Assembly: GCA_973895155.1 (NCBI GenBank)
Contig: OZ316895.1
Coordinates: 3,534,001-3,598,000, forward strand
DNA from: Marsupella aquatica
Lineage: Eukaryota; Marchantiophyta
Direction: 5' to 3'
DNA: 64,000 bases
The number at the start of each line of letters is the position of its first letter. Positions within the stretch are counted from its first letter, which is position 1. A program made the position numbers and the translations under genes. The notes under the pieces are model-generated. The model was not told the origin of the DNA. It did no database searches and saw only the letters and a list, made by a program, of their open reading frames with translations. Positions 34,491 to 46,947 of the stretch are shown in pieces.

Positions 34491-37196
34491 AGCAGTGAAG
34501 CATTATTAGAGCTCAAGGAGGTCATGTGATGGGACTTGCACATCAAAATGCTACAGCGAGATGTTTAGAAAGAACAACACTCAGTGATACAAAAGAATAA
34601 TCAAGTTGATCCTGGCATTGGAAATCCATTCAACTCGTGGACACTTGCCACTTAGCACAATACACTACATGCTATTGGTTCTTGATGTGTAGTTACCATC
34701 AAGGGTCATGTTCACAATAACCTCAAGCGTCTCACTTGCACAGGAATGCACTGTCATTGTGAATGAGCAAAAGGGATTGGCTTTGGGTTTCATAGAAGAC
34801 AAAATTGCACATGACAGGGTGCCTCCAGATAGTGACCCTCCAAGACCGTAAGTGATGTGGGCTACACTAATTCTCATCCCACACCAACATAAGGTGGGTG
34901 CAATAGGATGTGGCAACAATAATTACACGAGCTTGAGCTTGGCAACATTGTATTTATTTATAATTCTCATTTTAAAGGAAGGGACAGTACCCATAGCTTA
35001 CCATACTTGGAACAAGAACCACCCAAATTAAAATAAAACAGGCACAAAAGTAGTGCTCCCCAAGTAACCATACCCTCATCAGTCTAAGAGATCCAGGAAA
35101 TCAAGCCAGGTCAGGGTAGCTCTATTACTAACCCACCTAAAGGAACCTGCCCCTCAATGAGGACTTAGTTGACCTGGCTAGATTAACGTGGGCCACAATA
35201 ATTGCACTGGTTGGAAAATAGAGTAAACAAATATGCTCCTCAGTCCTCTTTGTTTCATTTCCAATCTGGTGGTCCCACCCTCCTTGATACCCAGTTGCCT
35301 AATCATGACCTTCAATTGACCTACATCTACTTTTCTTGAGAAAGGCATCATTAGGGGTCTCAAATAATGTGGGCATTCTATTTTGGGCATTCTGTTTTGG
35401 CCTGATTATGGTCATGGCATCAAAGTGGTCAATCAGCCCTAACCCAAGTCTGCACAGTTTGGCCCGGGAAAGTCTTCTGTACTGGGAACGGAAAAGAGCC
35501 ATTTGCCACTTCATAGTTCTTTGCAACACTTACTACTTGCTGGGTAACATGTACTCAGTCATTGGACACCACACACTACCCGCTAGTCAAACGTGACACT
35601 TACTACCCTTTGCAACACTTGAAGCCTGGCTTGAAGCTTCCATTCAAGATCACAAGCTTCCAAGAAAAAGTACTGAGAAAGGATTGGCCGAGGTCATTGC
35701 TAAACCCTAAACCCTAAACCCTAAACTATGAAGTGCGCAGAGTTCATAGTTGATTTGAAGTATTGGCAGAGTTCTTCTGAAGCATGTTCCTTAAGTTCTG
35801 ATGTTTTAGCGGTGTCCTTACTAGTTGTATGTCCTGTTTCCCTTTTAATTGGGTTCTCCTTTCTTAGGTGGGGATTTAAACTACTGTATTGTTCAAATCC
35901 CTACGCCCAATGATATAGTTTTGACCCTGAAATCTTACAATTTCTTCTGCACTCTCTTGTTTACTTAGGTGTCATAGGGAAATATTCAAACAATGTTCAT
36001 AGTGAAATTTTCAAACCCTAAATTTGGTATAAACAAGAAACAAATCTAGAATAGATTTAGTCGAAGTCTTCCATGCACGACTGGGTTGGAGTGGCTGACT
36101 TTGATCCTTTGTGAACCATCAGCCTCAATGAGCCCAATGAAGCTCCTCATCTTTTGCTCACTCCAATTGCTCTTGAACAACTCGGTCAACACAAATGAGA
36201 TTGAGGTGATGATGGAGTTCACGCCTAGCTTTGTTCTCCTCATGTCTCTGTTGAAGTTTGGTAGTCTTCTTAACATTCCATGCCAACTCCACCCTTGCTT
36301 CCCATCTATCAAGAAGTTCTTGAGTTTTCCACTTGCCTTTCATCTCAATCATGGCTAGTACCTTGAAGTCATTATTCTCTGCCAATTTATTGGCATAGAG
36401 TTGAGCCATGTTGGGCTTTGAGGTAGCCACTGATGCAACTGGAGCTAGCCTCTTCCCAACTGAGGACTTGTGCTTCCAACTGCAACTAGGACAGGGGTTG
36501 GAGTGGACACACTAGGATTCCCTTTTGTGTTAGCTGAAGGGCGATGATTGTTGCTTTTTGGGACCTGTAGACTCAACAGGTGTGCTGGCTAGTCGTTGCT
36601 CCAATGTTGACAAATGACATTGGGGGGCCAGAAGTGACCTTGATCTATATCAACAAGTGTGGGGTCTATCAATCCTCAGGGTAAACCTCAATTCCCTTAT
36701 CTTACGTACTAAGCATCCCAAGCATTGTTCCTTGTGGAGTATTACGGAGCAAACTCTTCATCATCCAACTCTGAAAAGTCACAGTTCACAAGATATTGCA
36801 ATGGGTGCCCCTTGACTGGATGCTCCCTTGTGAGGACAGGTGGATGGAGCGTAGCCTGGCCTGCACACTACACTCCTCCAACTGCTGGATTCACCATCAT
36901 GTCTTGATTGGAATGTGTAGGGACGACGCTACTGTCAAATAGAGAGCTCGAACCTTGTATTTGCCTTTGCTTATAGAGCAAGGAAGAACTTCTTGTTTGC
37001 ATGCTTTCATTAACTCAAGAATCATTAAACTGAAGTTTTGATTGTTTGTCCAGAGCGCTGACGAGCTTGTAAACAGTACGGACTAAGTTGGCACTTAGGT
37101 GAAGTATGGTAGCGAGAAGCCCAAGCGTACGTACAAAGTGGTTAACAACAGAGCTCAACTTACCGTAGTGTCGGGGGACAATGCAAGTCACCCTCT
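34491..37196. other. Intergenic, no gene confirmed
   Basis: No recognised gene. A short interstitial run of the plant telomere unit (about three and a half ccctaaa) lies at 35,702-35,727. Two overlapping minus-strand frames at 36,046-36,430 (88 and 90 residues, different frames, Trp/Arg/Glu-containing) could be a frameshifted transposon-gene relic. I cannot assign a family. Confidence 0.4.
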
Positions 37197-37536
37197 TGTT
37201 GAGTAAATAATTGCTACTCATAAGACACCATGCACATGTGCAACATTCCAACGCACACTACTTCTACACAAGAGATACCTGGTTCATTTCATTAGAGTCT
37301 ACATTCACAAGAATACACAAACATGTTTTATTGAGCTCTAAGCCTGTAGGCCTTACTAAGTCTCCACGTACAATCATACTGTTTTTGTCTATCTCTCAAT
37401 TAGTTTTGTAAGCAAGCCTAACTTCTACTTACTAAGTCATGCTTGAATAGTAGCACATCTAACCTTAACCAAGCACCTGCTTACAAGTAGACTAACGTTA
37501 CATGTTGACTCTAGTCCTAAGAGTAAATACCTAATA
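37197..37536 (-). mobile_element. Diverged copia-type solo LTR, minus orientation
   Basis: Read on the minus strand it begins near TATTAGGTATTTACTCTTAGG and ends CTCAACA. It aligns with the LTRs at 5,699 and 28,794. It carries 'ttccaacgcacacta', 'acacaagagatacctggttca' and 'gagctctaagcctgtaggc' as the reverse complement of the same blocks there. No internal domain follows and I see no target duplication. Confidence 0.65.
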
Positions 37537-38109
37537 GTCTTTTTTGTGTGGCACTTTGCACTTGCCCGCTGGCTTTGCTTAGATACTTGCATTGGCACAT
37601 TGATAATAGCACAAATACTGAGAAAAAAGTTTTTCTATAAGCAATACATTTCATTGTGAGTTTTGAGTATTTCTGTCTATTCTTCTTAGTGTACAAGGAT
37701 AGCCCAATTTCCAGAATACCCAAAATGTGTATGAGAACTATGCAACTTTGAGAGAAAATAGACTAAAGTTATGCACATACAAAACCATTGGCCGGAAGTC
37801 GGGTTCATGTCACTGTTCCTACCTCAAAAGCATCCATTTTCTGAGGCAACAAAATCAAAAGCTACTAAGTGGTGATTTAACTCAATAAATTCATGGTAGG
37901 TTTTGAGCCTCCACACTAAGTGGTGATTTAACTCTGTGAATTTTAAATTTGAAAGCCCCATGGATGACAAGGTTGGTCTTTGAAACCCCAAGAGACCAGA
38001 TTTCCCATATTTGACTTTAATTGTAATTGATATTCATAAGCTCAAATATTTTTTTAGTTTTGGCGACATGCTAGAGGAGTAGGCAAGCTTCACTATTATC
38101 AAAGTGACA
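37537..38109. other. Intergenic, no gene seen
   Basis: AT-rich. A short direct duplication of 'actaagtggtgatttaactc' lies at about 37,865 and 37,916. Nothing else is recognisable. Confidence 0.45.
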
Positions 38110-38400
38110 TTTAATTTTTGGCCATTTTGGTTGAGTTTTTTGTTATAAAATATGGAGGGGTAAATTCCATAAGATTAACCTTAGTTGTCTTAATATGAAA
38201 TATTTGGGCTTGTGTTTCATATGGTCTCCTCCTTCTCTAGTTGCCTTGCAGGTGCAAAACTAAAAAATATTCTAGGACTCATAAGCATCAAGTTATGGCC
38301 CCTAAACTCCTATGGACCACCAAAAAGTGGTCAATGGGACTAATGTGTCCAACATGGTGGTCCATCCATCCTGGCTTCAGTTTGGTGAATTTTTGCCCTC
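38110..38400 (+). repeat. Copy of a dispersed repeat family
   Basis: Shares with 62,960-63,215 (same orientation) and 63,710-63,990 (inverted) an ordered set of blocks: 'ggttgagtt...atgga', 'ctctagttgccttgcaggt', 'catcaagttatgg', 'ctcc.atggaccacca' and 'gtccaacatggtggtcca'. No coding capacity. This copy is single-armed. Confidence 0.75.
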
Positions 38401-38519
38401 ACCCTTTTATTGGTGGCCCTGGATATATTGGTAGCGGGATTCTCATTCCCACATCTGAACTGCGCAGTTGCATCATGCGGTGCCCCAAGCACTGTGGTAA
38501 GCTAGGTGAAGAGTTTCGG

Positions 38520-39100
38520 TACCACAGTACACTGGTGAGAAGCGAGGAGACTAGTGTACTGGTAGAGTGTAGAGAACAACAAAACAATTTTTGGTGACGG
38601 TTTGAGCTGAACGAGGAGAAGAACACAGCAGAATTCTTCCAGAGGCGAAGAGAGGAGAAGAGAAGAGAAGAAGAACAAAACATTTCTGGCTGAGGAATGA
38701 GACTAGAAGAGGCGTACTGTTCTGGTGAGAAGTAAAGAGGACAAAGCAATTTTTGGTGACGCTTTGAGCTGAGAGAAGAGAAGAACAATGCAGAGTCCTT
38801 GCTGAGGACGGTTTGAGAGGAGAGGAGAGGAGAGAAAACATAATTCTTGCTGAATGATCCTTTGAGCCAGAAGAGAAGAGAAGAGACGAGAAGAGAAAGG
38901 AGAATTCTGGCTGAAGGACGGTTTGAGCAAGAGAGGAGCAGAGCTGAATTCTCGAAGCTCCTGGGCGCAGAGAGGAAGAGAAAAACAGAACAGAGCTGAG
39001 CTGAACTCTCGTTGAAGCTCCTGAATGGAGTGAGGACGATCGAACAAACCTGAGGTGAATTTTGGTCGAAGATTTCGGAAGGAGTGAGTGAGTGGGTGAG
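38520..39100 (+). repeat. Purine-rich repetitive leader upstream of the amino acid transporter
   Basis: GAGAAG/GAGAGG-rich sequence containing a diverged tandem unit of about 160 bp ('tttttggtgacg.tttgagctga' near 38,590 and 38,750) and several 'ctgaattctcg.gaagctcctg.' repeats near 38,945-39,025. It probably includes the 5' UTR. A minimal two-codon frame (ATG GAG TGA) lies at 39,025-39,033. Confidence 0.6.
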
Positions 39101-39106
39101 TGAGTG

Positions 39107-42100
39107 ATGAGGGCCGGATCAGCGGCATTCAATGCCGACCACGCGAAGCCGCTGCTGCAGCATCAGCATCAGCAGCAGTATCAGCAGCAGTATGATGGTG
39201 AGCAATTTCGGAAGGAGGGTGATGAAGATGAGGAGAAACGAATTTCGGCGTTGGAAAATGGATTCGGGGAAGTAATACCGTCGTCGTCCGCTGCCCCTTC
39301 AGCTCATCATCCTTCTCGGGTTTGCATGTCCCCTCCAATTAGCAAGGTGGACATTCTGGAAGGCTTCGAAAGTGGGTCCACGGGAGCATTGCAAACGGAC
39401 GCTCAAACGGTGCTCAACACGGTCAGGAAATTCATTCATTCATGTTTTCGTCATTGTCATCACGACACGTCTGGAAAATGTCCGATCGGAATATATAGAT
39501 TCCGTCGTGTGAAATCTGCTGCAGTATTTGGCGTATGAATTCTCTGTCAATCCGTGAAACTGAGAGGTGGTGCTGTCCTTGTTCAGATGAATCTGTACGT
39601 GGGTGTGGGGCTGTTGAGCTTGGGATATGCTGTCAAATTGGGAGGGTGGATGAGCTTGGTAAGTCTTCATTTCCCCACCAGCTGTGTTTGAATTCTGAGT
39701 CTGAGGAATTCATTCTTGGTGTTAGTCTGTTTGTATTAGGTGTAATCTCCCTACCGTTCTCCTGTACCTCGAAGAACACAACAATATTCAAAATGAGGGC
39801 AACGAATCTCTTAGTCGAAGAGTTTGTTTCGGAATCCCCTTTGATGAGAAAATGGTTTCTTGGGAGGTTGGATTTTCTGCATGAATTTTTCATTCAATTT
39901 TATCTCACAGCGAGGACCGAAGCAATAATGTTGCAAGGTTTGGTTATGCCAGTTTAGCTCAAAGGGAAGCGAGGATCCAGAGTTTCAGCTTATGCTCTCG
40001 AGTAGAAAAGATATTTTCATTTGAAGTATGGCGTTGTAGATAAATCAGACAGATTGTAACCCATGCTTCGTCTACCATTCGAGTCGTTCATAGCAGAAGC
40101 TTGTTTGCCTCTACATTTCGGACTTTGATAAAACATGATGTGGTCCTTCCTGATTTTCCAGTCCTCAAACTTTCACCCACAGTCGCTTGGCCCGTAGACT
40201 TCTAAAGGAACCAAGTCTTCCTGTCTATCTCTTTTTGAAATTGTTGGTGGTGGCTCACCATGCCTTTGCTCTTCAAGTGGGTGCCTAACTATCTCTAATA
40301 TCTTGGTGGCTTGGATTGGTTGGTTGATTGCGAGATCAGGCTCTGTTGGCGATTATCGGTGTCATTTTTGCTTACTCGGCAAAGCTTATCTGTCGCTCAT
40401 TTGATAAAGTACCCAGAGGCTTAGTTCCTTCGTATCCTAATTTAGGAGCAACGGTTTATGGCACTCCTGGTCAATCGGCGGTGATGACCTGTCATAACTG
40501 TTATCTTTCACTCGCCTTTTTGTGTTGGTTGTAATTCATTCATGGAATTGTGAGTTGTGGAAATCTCTGATTAATTTCGCAGAAAATTAAGATGCTCTCA
40601 TCTTTCCATAGATTTTCAGGAGGGGCCCAGTTGACAAGCACGGAATGCAGAATATTACACTTTGGGTTGGAAAGCAGGCGGCACCGAAAGTGGTCTGAAT
40701 TCAGTGGGCTGTTTGATTGGAAGTCAGGTAATGCTGATGGGAGGCACAGAGTTTTTTGGGGCGCTGTGTCTGTGCCTGATTATCGTGTGGCAGTCGATCA
40801 CAATGCTTCTTCCAGCTTCTCTGCTGTGTCTCGGTGGAATTTGCTTTACTCCTGGGTGAGGCATAATTGTATCTCGAGACCATTTCTATTCCGACCATTA
40901 ATCTACAAAGTTCTCTATGCATGTGTAGTCCATACTGTATATGGTAGTATAGCACATGTGGTTTCATTAACGGGTTTCGCTATGTTCCTACATCCTATAA
41001 TCTACTCTTTGGACACTATCGTGTATGCGTGCTGAATGGACACTGATGCTGGAGTTGGTATACCTCCTGTGGAACTCTTCGTTGACATGCCAGCCAGGCC
41101 GCCATTCTTGGGAGTACATTCGTGATGGTACCAGCTGTGTTAGTCCGCACATTTTCCCGCTTGACCTCAATCAGCATCTCTGGTGTTGTCTCTTCCCTCT
41201 TGCTAACAGCTGGTACTCCTAAATCCCTGTAAATTGAAATTTCTAAATTCCAGTTTGGATTGCGCATTATTGTCCTGTGATTGACAACTCTTTTTTCTCT
41301 GGTTGAATGAATGCGGTTGTGAACTAGGATTGTATAGTTTCCTAGCTCAATAGTATATGCGTTGTATTCATATGGTTTTGGATCCATTGGTTACACGCCG
41401 CTTCTCAGGGGCTGTCCCCGAAAATGTCAATATATGATGACTTTGTGGTTGTTTCTTTGTGAGGCAGTTGTGGTTATAGCGTACGGAGTGGATCCAGAGC
41501 GTAAACACGTCACTCCTGAAAGTAACATGCACGAGACTGTTGATTGGACTCATTTACCTATGGCAGCAGGCATCTTGGTCGTTTCTCTTTCTGGTACGGT
41601 TCAGTGTAGCAGCCGGACAAGACTCGTCCTTGAGTCATTCTGATTCGTCTCTGAAGGAGCTAGGTTATGAAGTCCTTTTAATTTGATTTAACACTGAACC
41701 TTGGATAGGCACAGAATTACGCATCACATTGGTGACCCTAGCTCTTGGAAATGTGTTGATGAATTAGTACCGATTGAAATAAGAATGTGCTAAGCCGCTC
41801 AGGTTACCAGTTTTTATAATTCCTTTAGTCGTTGTTGGGTATTTCTTTTATTCCTGTTTTTGAGGTCCGGGCTTTGTCTGGGTCAACAGGACATGCAGGG
41901 TTGCCATCTCTGCGAAGAAGTATGATCAACCCAGAGCACTTTGAACGCTGCATAAATATTGCGTTCTCATGCATGTGCCTTCTGTAAGTTTTCCATTAAG
42001 TGTTCTCTTGACTCCATTGCCTGTCATACATTTTTTTGGCTCGCCTTGCTAGAGACGTTACGGCAAAATATTCCAAGGTGTGTCTCACTTCTAGCCCGGA

Positions 42101-43673
42101 TTTGTTTTGGGGCTTGGCAGATATGCAACAATGGGAGGATTTGCCTATTTGTACTTTGGGGAAGCTACCCAAGTACTTATTACAGCAAATCTGAATGAGG
42201 CCTCAAGCATAACTGGATTTATTTTCTTTAAGATAGGGAGTTTCTCTCTCTCAATCAATCAAGCTATCACAGTGCTTGTGGCCATGAGTGCTTACACCAC
42301 CATTCCTGTGAGCCTTTACCTTCAGCCCTGCGATTGTTTTGAATTTTCACAGGCTTTTGACAGTAGTCCTTTGTCAGCACTGAGAAGATGACCGCAAATA
42401 TGTAATATTTTCCAGAACAGACTCAGGAATTGTCGGTTTGTGTACCATGATAACGAGAGTTACATTTGCGCTGAGATTTATCAATTTGTCACCTGGATCA
42501 TCGCTTGGCGTTTGCTATTTCAATGCCTATGGGCAGTTCTTTAACTATCCGCTTGTTTTCCATCTGCATTTTGAGTCGTTTAATTTTGCTTTGAGTTTGA
42601 GCACCCAATTCACCGTTTACAATTGACTCATCTAATTTAGAAATCAGGCTCTGGTATATGTCATTGCAGAGTTGCTGGTCGACATTGTTCAAGGCGAACC
42701 TACACACACACCAGGTACTTTGTTATTTTCTGAGCATCATAGCTGGCTGGTACTCAAGATTGTTATGAATTTGCAGGGAAGGGGTTGGACACAAACTGGT
42801 CCTTATGTTTGGGCCCTAGTTCTCCTCAGACTTTATGGTGCTCATGCGGGCATGTTTTGTGACATGCTGGTTACTTTCTCTTTGAAACAGAGTTAACTGT
42901 TCTCAATGAAAGCGATAGATACTTTTCCTGGTAGGGAAGTATGTAGTGACTGGAAGGTTTGTCGCTTTCGAATGAACTCACCCCTCGAGGCATTTAGCTT
43001 CCTATCTTATGCCTTTGACTGTTGAATGCCAGGAGTTGGAGACCTCGTTGCCAGAATAATTGTGCTTGCTCTTGGTTATATTGTGGCCATCATCGCGTTA
43101 AGTTTCTGTACCACTCTTAAGCGTATGAGTTTTTGTCAAGTGAGGTTTTGAAGGGGAAAAGAGCGTTTCCAGCGTTGATAGGATTCATAGGACAAACTAG
43201 CTTATTTAAGGACAGGTGCCAGTTTTCGGATCCAATGTACTGTCAATTCTCCTCAACCTGACAAGTTGTCTGGCGTTATTTTACAGATATAACGTGCTGG
43301 ACAGTGTGGAGTCTATCGTGGGCGGTGTTTGCTCAGTGTCAATTTCTCTGCTTCTGCCATCTTTATTTTACTTCAAGTAAGTTCCGGACCAAACCGAATC
43401 TGTCACATTACACAGTGCAGGTAGCAAGGTCGCGGTTGTGCCGGTATTCGAGTTTCTTCATGGCCGACCTCCTGACAAGGAGTCATGGTACTTGGAATTC
43501 CTCTCAAAATATAGTCGTTGACCAAGTGGCATACTCATTGCAGGTTATATAGGAAAGAGCTGAGCGGGATCAGTAAAATTGTGGTGCTGGGTATGATCAT
43601 TTTTGGAGTCATCTGTGTGGTTGGCATAGCAACCATGAATATCCTAGAGCTATTCGACAAAGTTGGAGTTTGA
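39107..43673 (+). CDS. AAAP-family amino acid transporter, AVT1-like, twelve exons
   Basis: Exons: 39107-39421, 39587-39658, 40340-40480, 40728-40855, 41094-41212, 41468-41593, 41890-41983, 42121-42307, 42648-42714, 43033-43096, 43287-43376, 43544-43673. They join in frame to 510 residues with GT-AG at every intron. AVT-type carriers move neutral amino acids across the vacuolar membrane with protons. A hydrophilic, Gln-rich N-terminus of about 100 residues comes first. Then follow the first transmembrane motif (MNLYVGVGLLSLGYAVKLGGW), SYPNLGATVYG, a TEFFGALCLCLII helix, PAVLVRTFSRLTSISISG, the INIAFSCMCLL and GGFAYLYFGEATQVL helices, VESIVGGVCSVSISLLLPSLFYFK and a final hydrophobic helix. The ATG at 39,107 follows an in-frame GTG. 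Exons 4, 8 and 9 have the least certain edges. It could be another AAAP subfamily. Confidence 0.87.
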
Positions 43674-45492
43674 TGGAGAAGCGGAAGAAAGTGTAATGAC
43701 GTAAAGCAACCAACTAGATCATCAACAACTTAATGTCCGATAACCATTGTTGAGTTCTCTGTTAGATTGCCTTATTGGAAGAAATGTGGTTCTCGTTACT
43801 CGAAGATGGCAACCAAAGCAGCAAGGGGTTAGTTGGAATCAAATCTGATTGATTCTGATCCCGAATAACAGCAAATAGGAAACGATCAGAACAGCAGGGG
43901 CCTCGCTGTCATCACCAATTTCTGCCACATAGCTCGCAGAGAAGCATGCCGTTGTGTCCTGTGTAAACCAAAGTGTGGATTGTGAATATTTTGGTTAGCT
44001 GTTAGAGGCTCATTTTCCAGCGGGTTAGTCTAATCATTCGCAAGTGCTCGTTGAACAAAATCTGACTTTTTAGTGACGTACTGCAAATTGCGGGGCTGAG
44101 ATTTAGACCAAGATGCAATCTGGCAGATGTGAAAACCCCCATTGTGACGAAGCATTCCTACTTGCGAAGCATTTAGAGTGATGTCGAAGAGTTTCACAAA
44201 CTCAACGAATGTGTACGATTGGTAGACATGCTACTAATTGCACATCAGGAAAGCTGCAACTGCTGTACTTAACTACCATGGGAGTGCTGTTGTCGAGAAT
44301 TCCAAACAGCAAAATTTACCTTCTGGGATTGAGACCGTACAGTCAAATGTTGTTCGATAGATTCACAGGTACAGCTAGTAGAAGCTTACTGGGCCGCAAC
44401 TCGGTACGATCTAACTTGTCTATCGATCACGCAAAAATGTAACTGAAATTTGAGTAAATTCCGTGAGGCAGAACAGTAATCCTTTCTCCATTGTAATTCC
44501 TCCCCGGGCTCGTCTTGCTGTTCTCTGGAGGCACGTCTTAATTTGGACTACAAGCTCCACTCTGACAAAGAGCAAGACGGTCATTGAAGGATCCGTATCA
44601 CCGTGATTCCACCTTCCAATTCTTTAAAGGTAATGTTGCAAAAGAGTACAGCACCCTTTCCGAACTTTTACTATTGACGTTTGATCATCGCAAACGGGTG
44701 AAGTGCATGCAGTCGGATTACATAAAATCCCACGCACAGGCTGAGTGCTACAGTGAATGATGCATCCAACTCACTAGGGCAACGTAGTCGCGGTGCCAGG
44801 AACGATTTCTGATGCCCTAACTTGCGGAGACAAAATGCAGAATACGCAATCACCAGTTCAATAGAGGAATATGGCATAGATTTCAACGTATCTCCATATG
44901 CGATCATCAGCATTGCTAGAATCGAGATTGCAATTGTGGGTCAGTAACATTCAATCAGTTGCTAAGTTACCGTAGATTCTATCTCTGCAATAAGGCAATT
45001 GAAAGAACAAAGAAATTCCTGGTTTTGTAACCCTTAAGATCGTCTTTGTTGGACGTACAACTTGGCAGACACTAGGGCTTCTTGTTCTTTCCCAGGTACA
45101 CAAGATATGGACAAACAAATCTATTCGGGAATCTTCGGGAAGAGTGGCCCCAGTGACAGCTCCGTAGACAGGCACAGCAGTATGATGGACTGGATGGTGG
45201 TGGATATTGCCTCAATCAGTCAATCGTGAATTGCAATTCCATTTTGTCATTTGTCAGTCCTGGCCTCGATCAGCTGCAACACGTTAGAATATGTATGAAC
45301 AGCACTTCCAATCTGTCATGGTGTGGGAGAGTATTGACGTAGAGGAGCTATCACAAAATGTGGGTAATTACTCGAATCCTAAAGAACCTATTTTGACACA
45401 CACACACGAAAGGTGGGAATGCCTAAGGCTTCACTTCCTTTAAGTCATCAGTCAGTTTTCCCCTTCGAACTGTTATGCCGCAACAGATAAGC
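43674..45492. other. Transporter 3' region and intergenic
   Basis: Probable 3' UTR, then intergenic sequence. Short frames at 44,209-44,442 and on the minus strand at 44,671-45,175 match nothing I know. No RNA gene seen. Confidence 0.45.
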
Positions 45493-45499
45493 TATATAA
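45493..45499 (+). promoter_or_regulatory. TATA box of the F-box gene
   Basis: TATATAA about 30 bases before a pyrimidine-rich start region (ctcgttcctccacactatctctatctctctccc). The leader that follows contains no ATG before the proposed intron. Confidence 0.6.
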
Positions 45500-45691
45500 G
45501 AAGACTTCTGGGCCTCGTTCCTCCACACTATCTCTATCTCTCTCCCTTTCTTCCTCCCGGCCAATTTGCTATCTTCTCAGCCCTGCTGAGACATTCGAGC
45601 TTGTAGTTCGTTCTGCTGTGTGTCCTGCAAGGACGTTACAATATCAGTGCAGGGAGGTCACCATATTCCACCGTAGTCCAAGTCATTGGGT

Positions 45692-45954
45692 GTAAGTGGC
45701 TTTCTTGTTTGTCTAGCATCGTCTTCCGGTCACATTTTGTTGAGGTGGTCTGCATCCTCAATTTTTCTTATCTGTATCTTCATTTCTTCGTCGATGATTT
45801 GTAATATCGTTCGTAGCATTTGGCTTTTACTTGCATAAACCCATTTTTGGTCCAGTTTTCGCATTAGCTCTGTGTTTGTTTTAGGGAGGGTCCAATCTTC
45901 TGTCATTGTGAACAACGATTTGATCGAGTAAATTGTGGCCAGCTTTTCTCACAG
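45692..45954 (+). other. Proposed 5' UTR intron of the F-box gene
   Basis: Donor GTAAGT at 45,692 and acceptor 'ttttctcacag' ending at 45,954. Removing it leaves a leader without upstream ATGs that ends 18 bases before the start codon, whereas the intron contains ATGs. Confidence 0.6.
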
Positions 45955-45972
45955 GAATCACATTCGTAGAAC

Positions 45973-46947
45973 ATGTCATCGTTGTTGGAGGAGCTGCTTC
46001 CAGGAATCCCTGACGATGTTACCTTGACCCACATTGCGACAAAGTTGCCATGGACAGATATGAAATCTCTATCCATACTGAGTCCGAGGTGGCAACAAGC
46101 GATAGAGACTCGAGAGGTCTATGATGCAAGAGTCCGCTCTAATTCAGCAGAAACGTTTGCTGTAGTCAAACAGAAGGATTTGAATAAAAAAATCGCAATT
46201 TCTCTGTATTCAATGAGAGAGAAGGCTTTCTACCGACTTCCTCCAATCCCACATCTTGCACGGGGAATCCCATCGTGCTCCCAATTCGTTTCAATCGCTG
46301 GTACCTTATATCTCTTGGCAGATATGAATATGAAGAAACAAAACATCTACTCGTTAGATCTGGCTGGGAAGGGGCAGTGGAAAGAGTGTTCAAGTATTCC
46401 AAGGCCCCTATCTGAGTATGATTGTCAGATTGGGTGTGGTGTATCGCCGGGAGACCATTTTCACGTGAGGGGTGGATCTGTGCATTGGTTCAACACTCAT
46501 TGGCGTTTCCATGCTGGAGCCAGGCATGTAGAACGTGATGGTGGCGATGCTGGAGATAGATCATTCATTGATCCAAGGATTCTTTTTAGGAACGACTGGA
46601 GCGTGGAAATAGAGTTTTGGGTTCGAGGAAACTATTACCACTTGAACCGGGACGGCATTCTCGTCTACAATACTCAAACGAAATCATGGACACTCCTGCA
46701 TTCCAAGATTGCCTGCGATGAACTAGGATCAATTGACTCTGTTATCATCAAGGCGCTGTTTGTCCTTCCTCTTAACAATGAGATTTTAGCAATAGTGCGA
46801 TGGTGGAGGCCTGATATGCCCGCTAGATATTGCCTTCTTCAAAGCAGAGGATTTGGAACCGAGAGCATGGACATTGTGTGGGAGAAAGGACCAAGCTGTG
46901 TCCATAAGTACAATGCTTGTCTTGCCATGTGTCCCATTCAGCTCTGA
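45973..46947 (+). CDS. F-box protein with kelch-like C-terminal region
   Basis: 324 residues in one coding exon. Residues about 9-48 (LPGIPDDVTLTHIATKLPWTDMKSLSILSPRWQQAI) have the spacing of an F-box: a Pro-Asp-Asp start, alternating Leu/Ile and a final R.W. F-box proteins bring substrates to the SKP1-cullin-F-box ubiquitin ligase. The rest shows kelch-like strands (IYSLDLAGKGQWKECSSIP at about 122-140, ILVYNTQTKSWTLL near 230), but complete kelch repeats are not obvious. Plants have hundreds of such genes, so I cannot name an orthologue or substrate. A TATA box and a 5' UTR intron support the model. The last codons and the stop lie inside a 133-bp tandem duplication, so a second copy of the C-terminal codons follows in the 3' UTR. 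Confidence 0.85.
   Translation: MSSLLEELLPGIPDDVTLTHIATKLPWTDMKSLSILSPRWQQAIETREVYDARVRSNSAETFAVVKQKDLNKKIAISLYSMREKAFYRLPPIPHLARGIPSCSQFVSIAGTLYLLADMNMKKQNIYSLDLAGKGQWKECSSIPRPLSEYDCQIGCGVSPGDHFHVRGGSVHWFNTHWRFHAGARHVERDGGDAGDRSFIDPRILFRNDWSVEIEFWVRGNYYHLNRDGILVYNTQTKSWTLLHSKIACDELGSIDSVIIKALFVLPLNNEILAIVRWWRPDMPARYCLLQSRGFGTESMDIVWEKGPSCVHKYNACLAMCPIQL

Noticed and set aside
35870-35915. tRNA B-box-like 'gttcaaatccc'
   Set aside because: Flanking bases do not form a T-stem or acceptor stem, and no A-box lies at the right distance.
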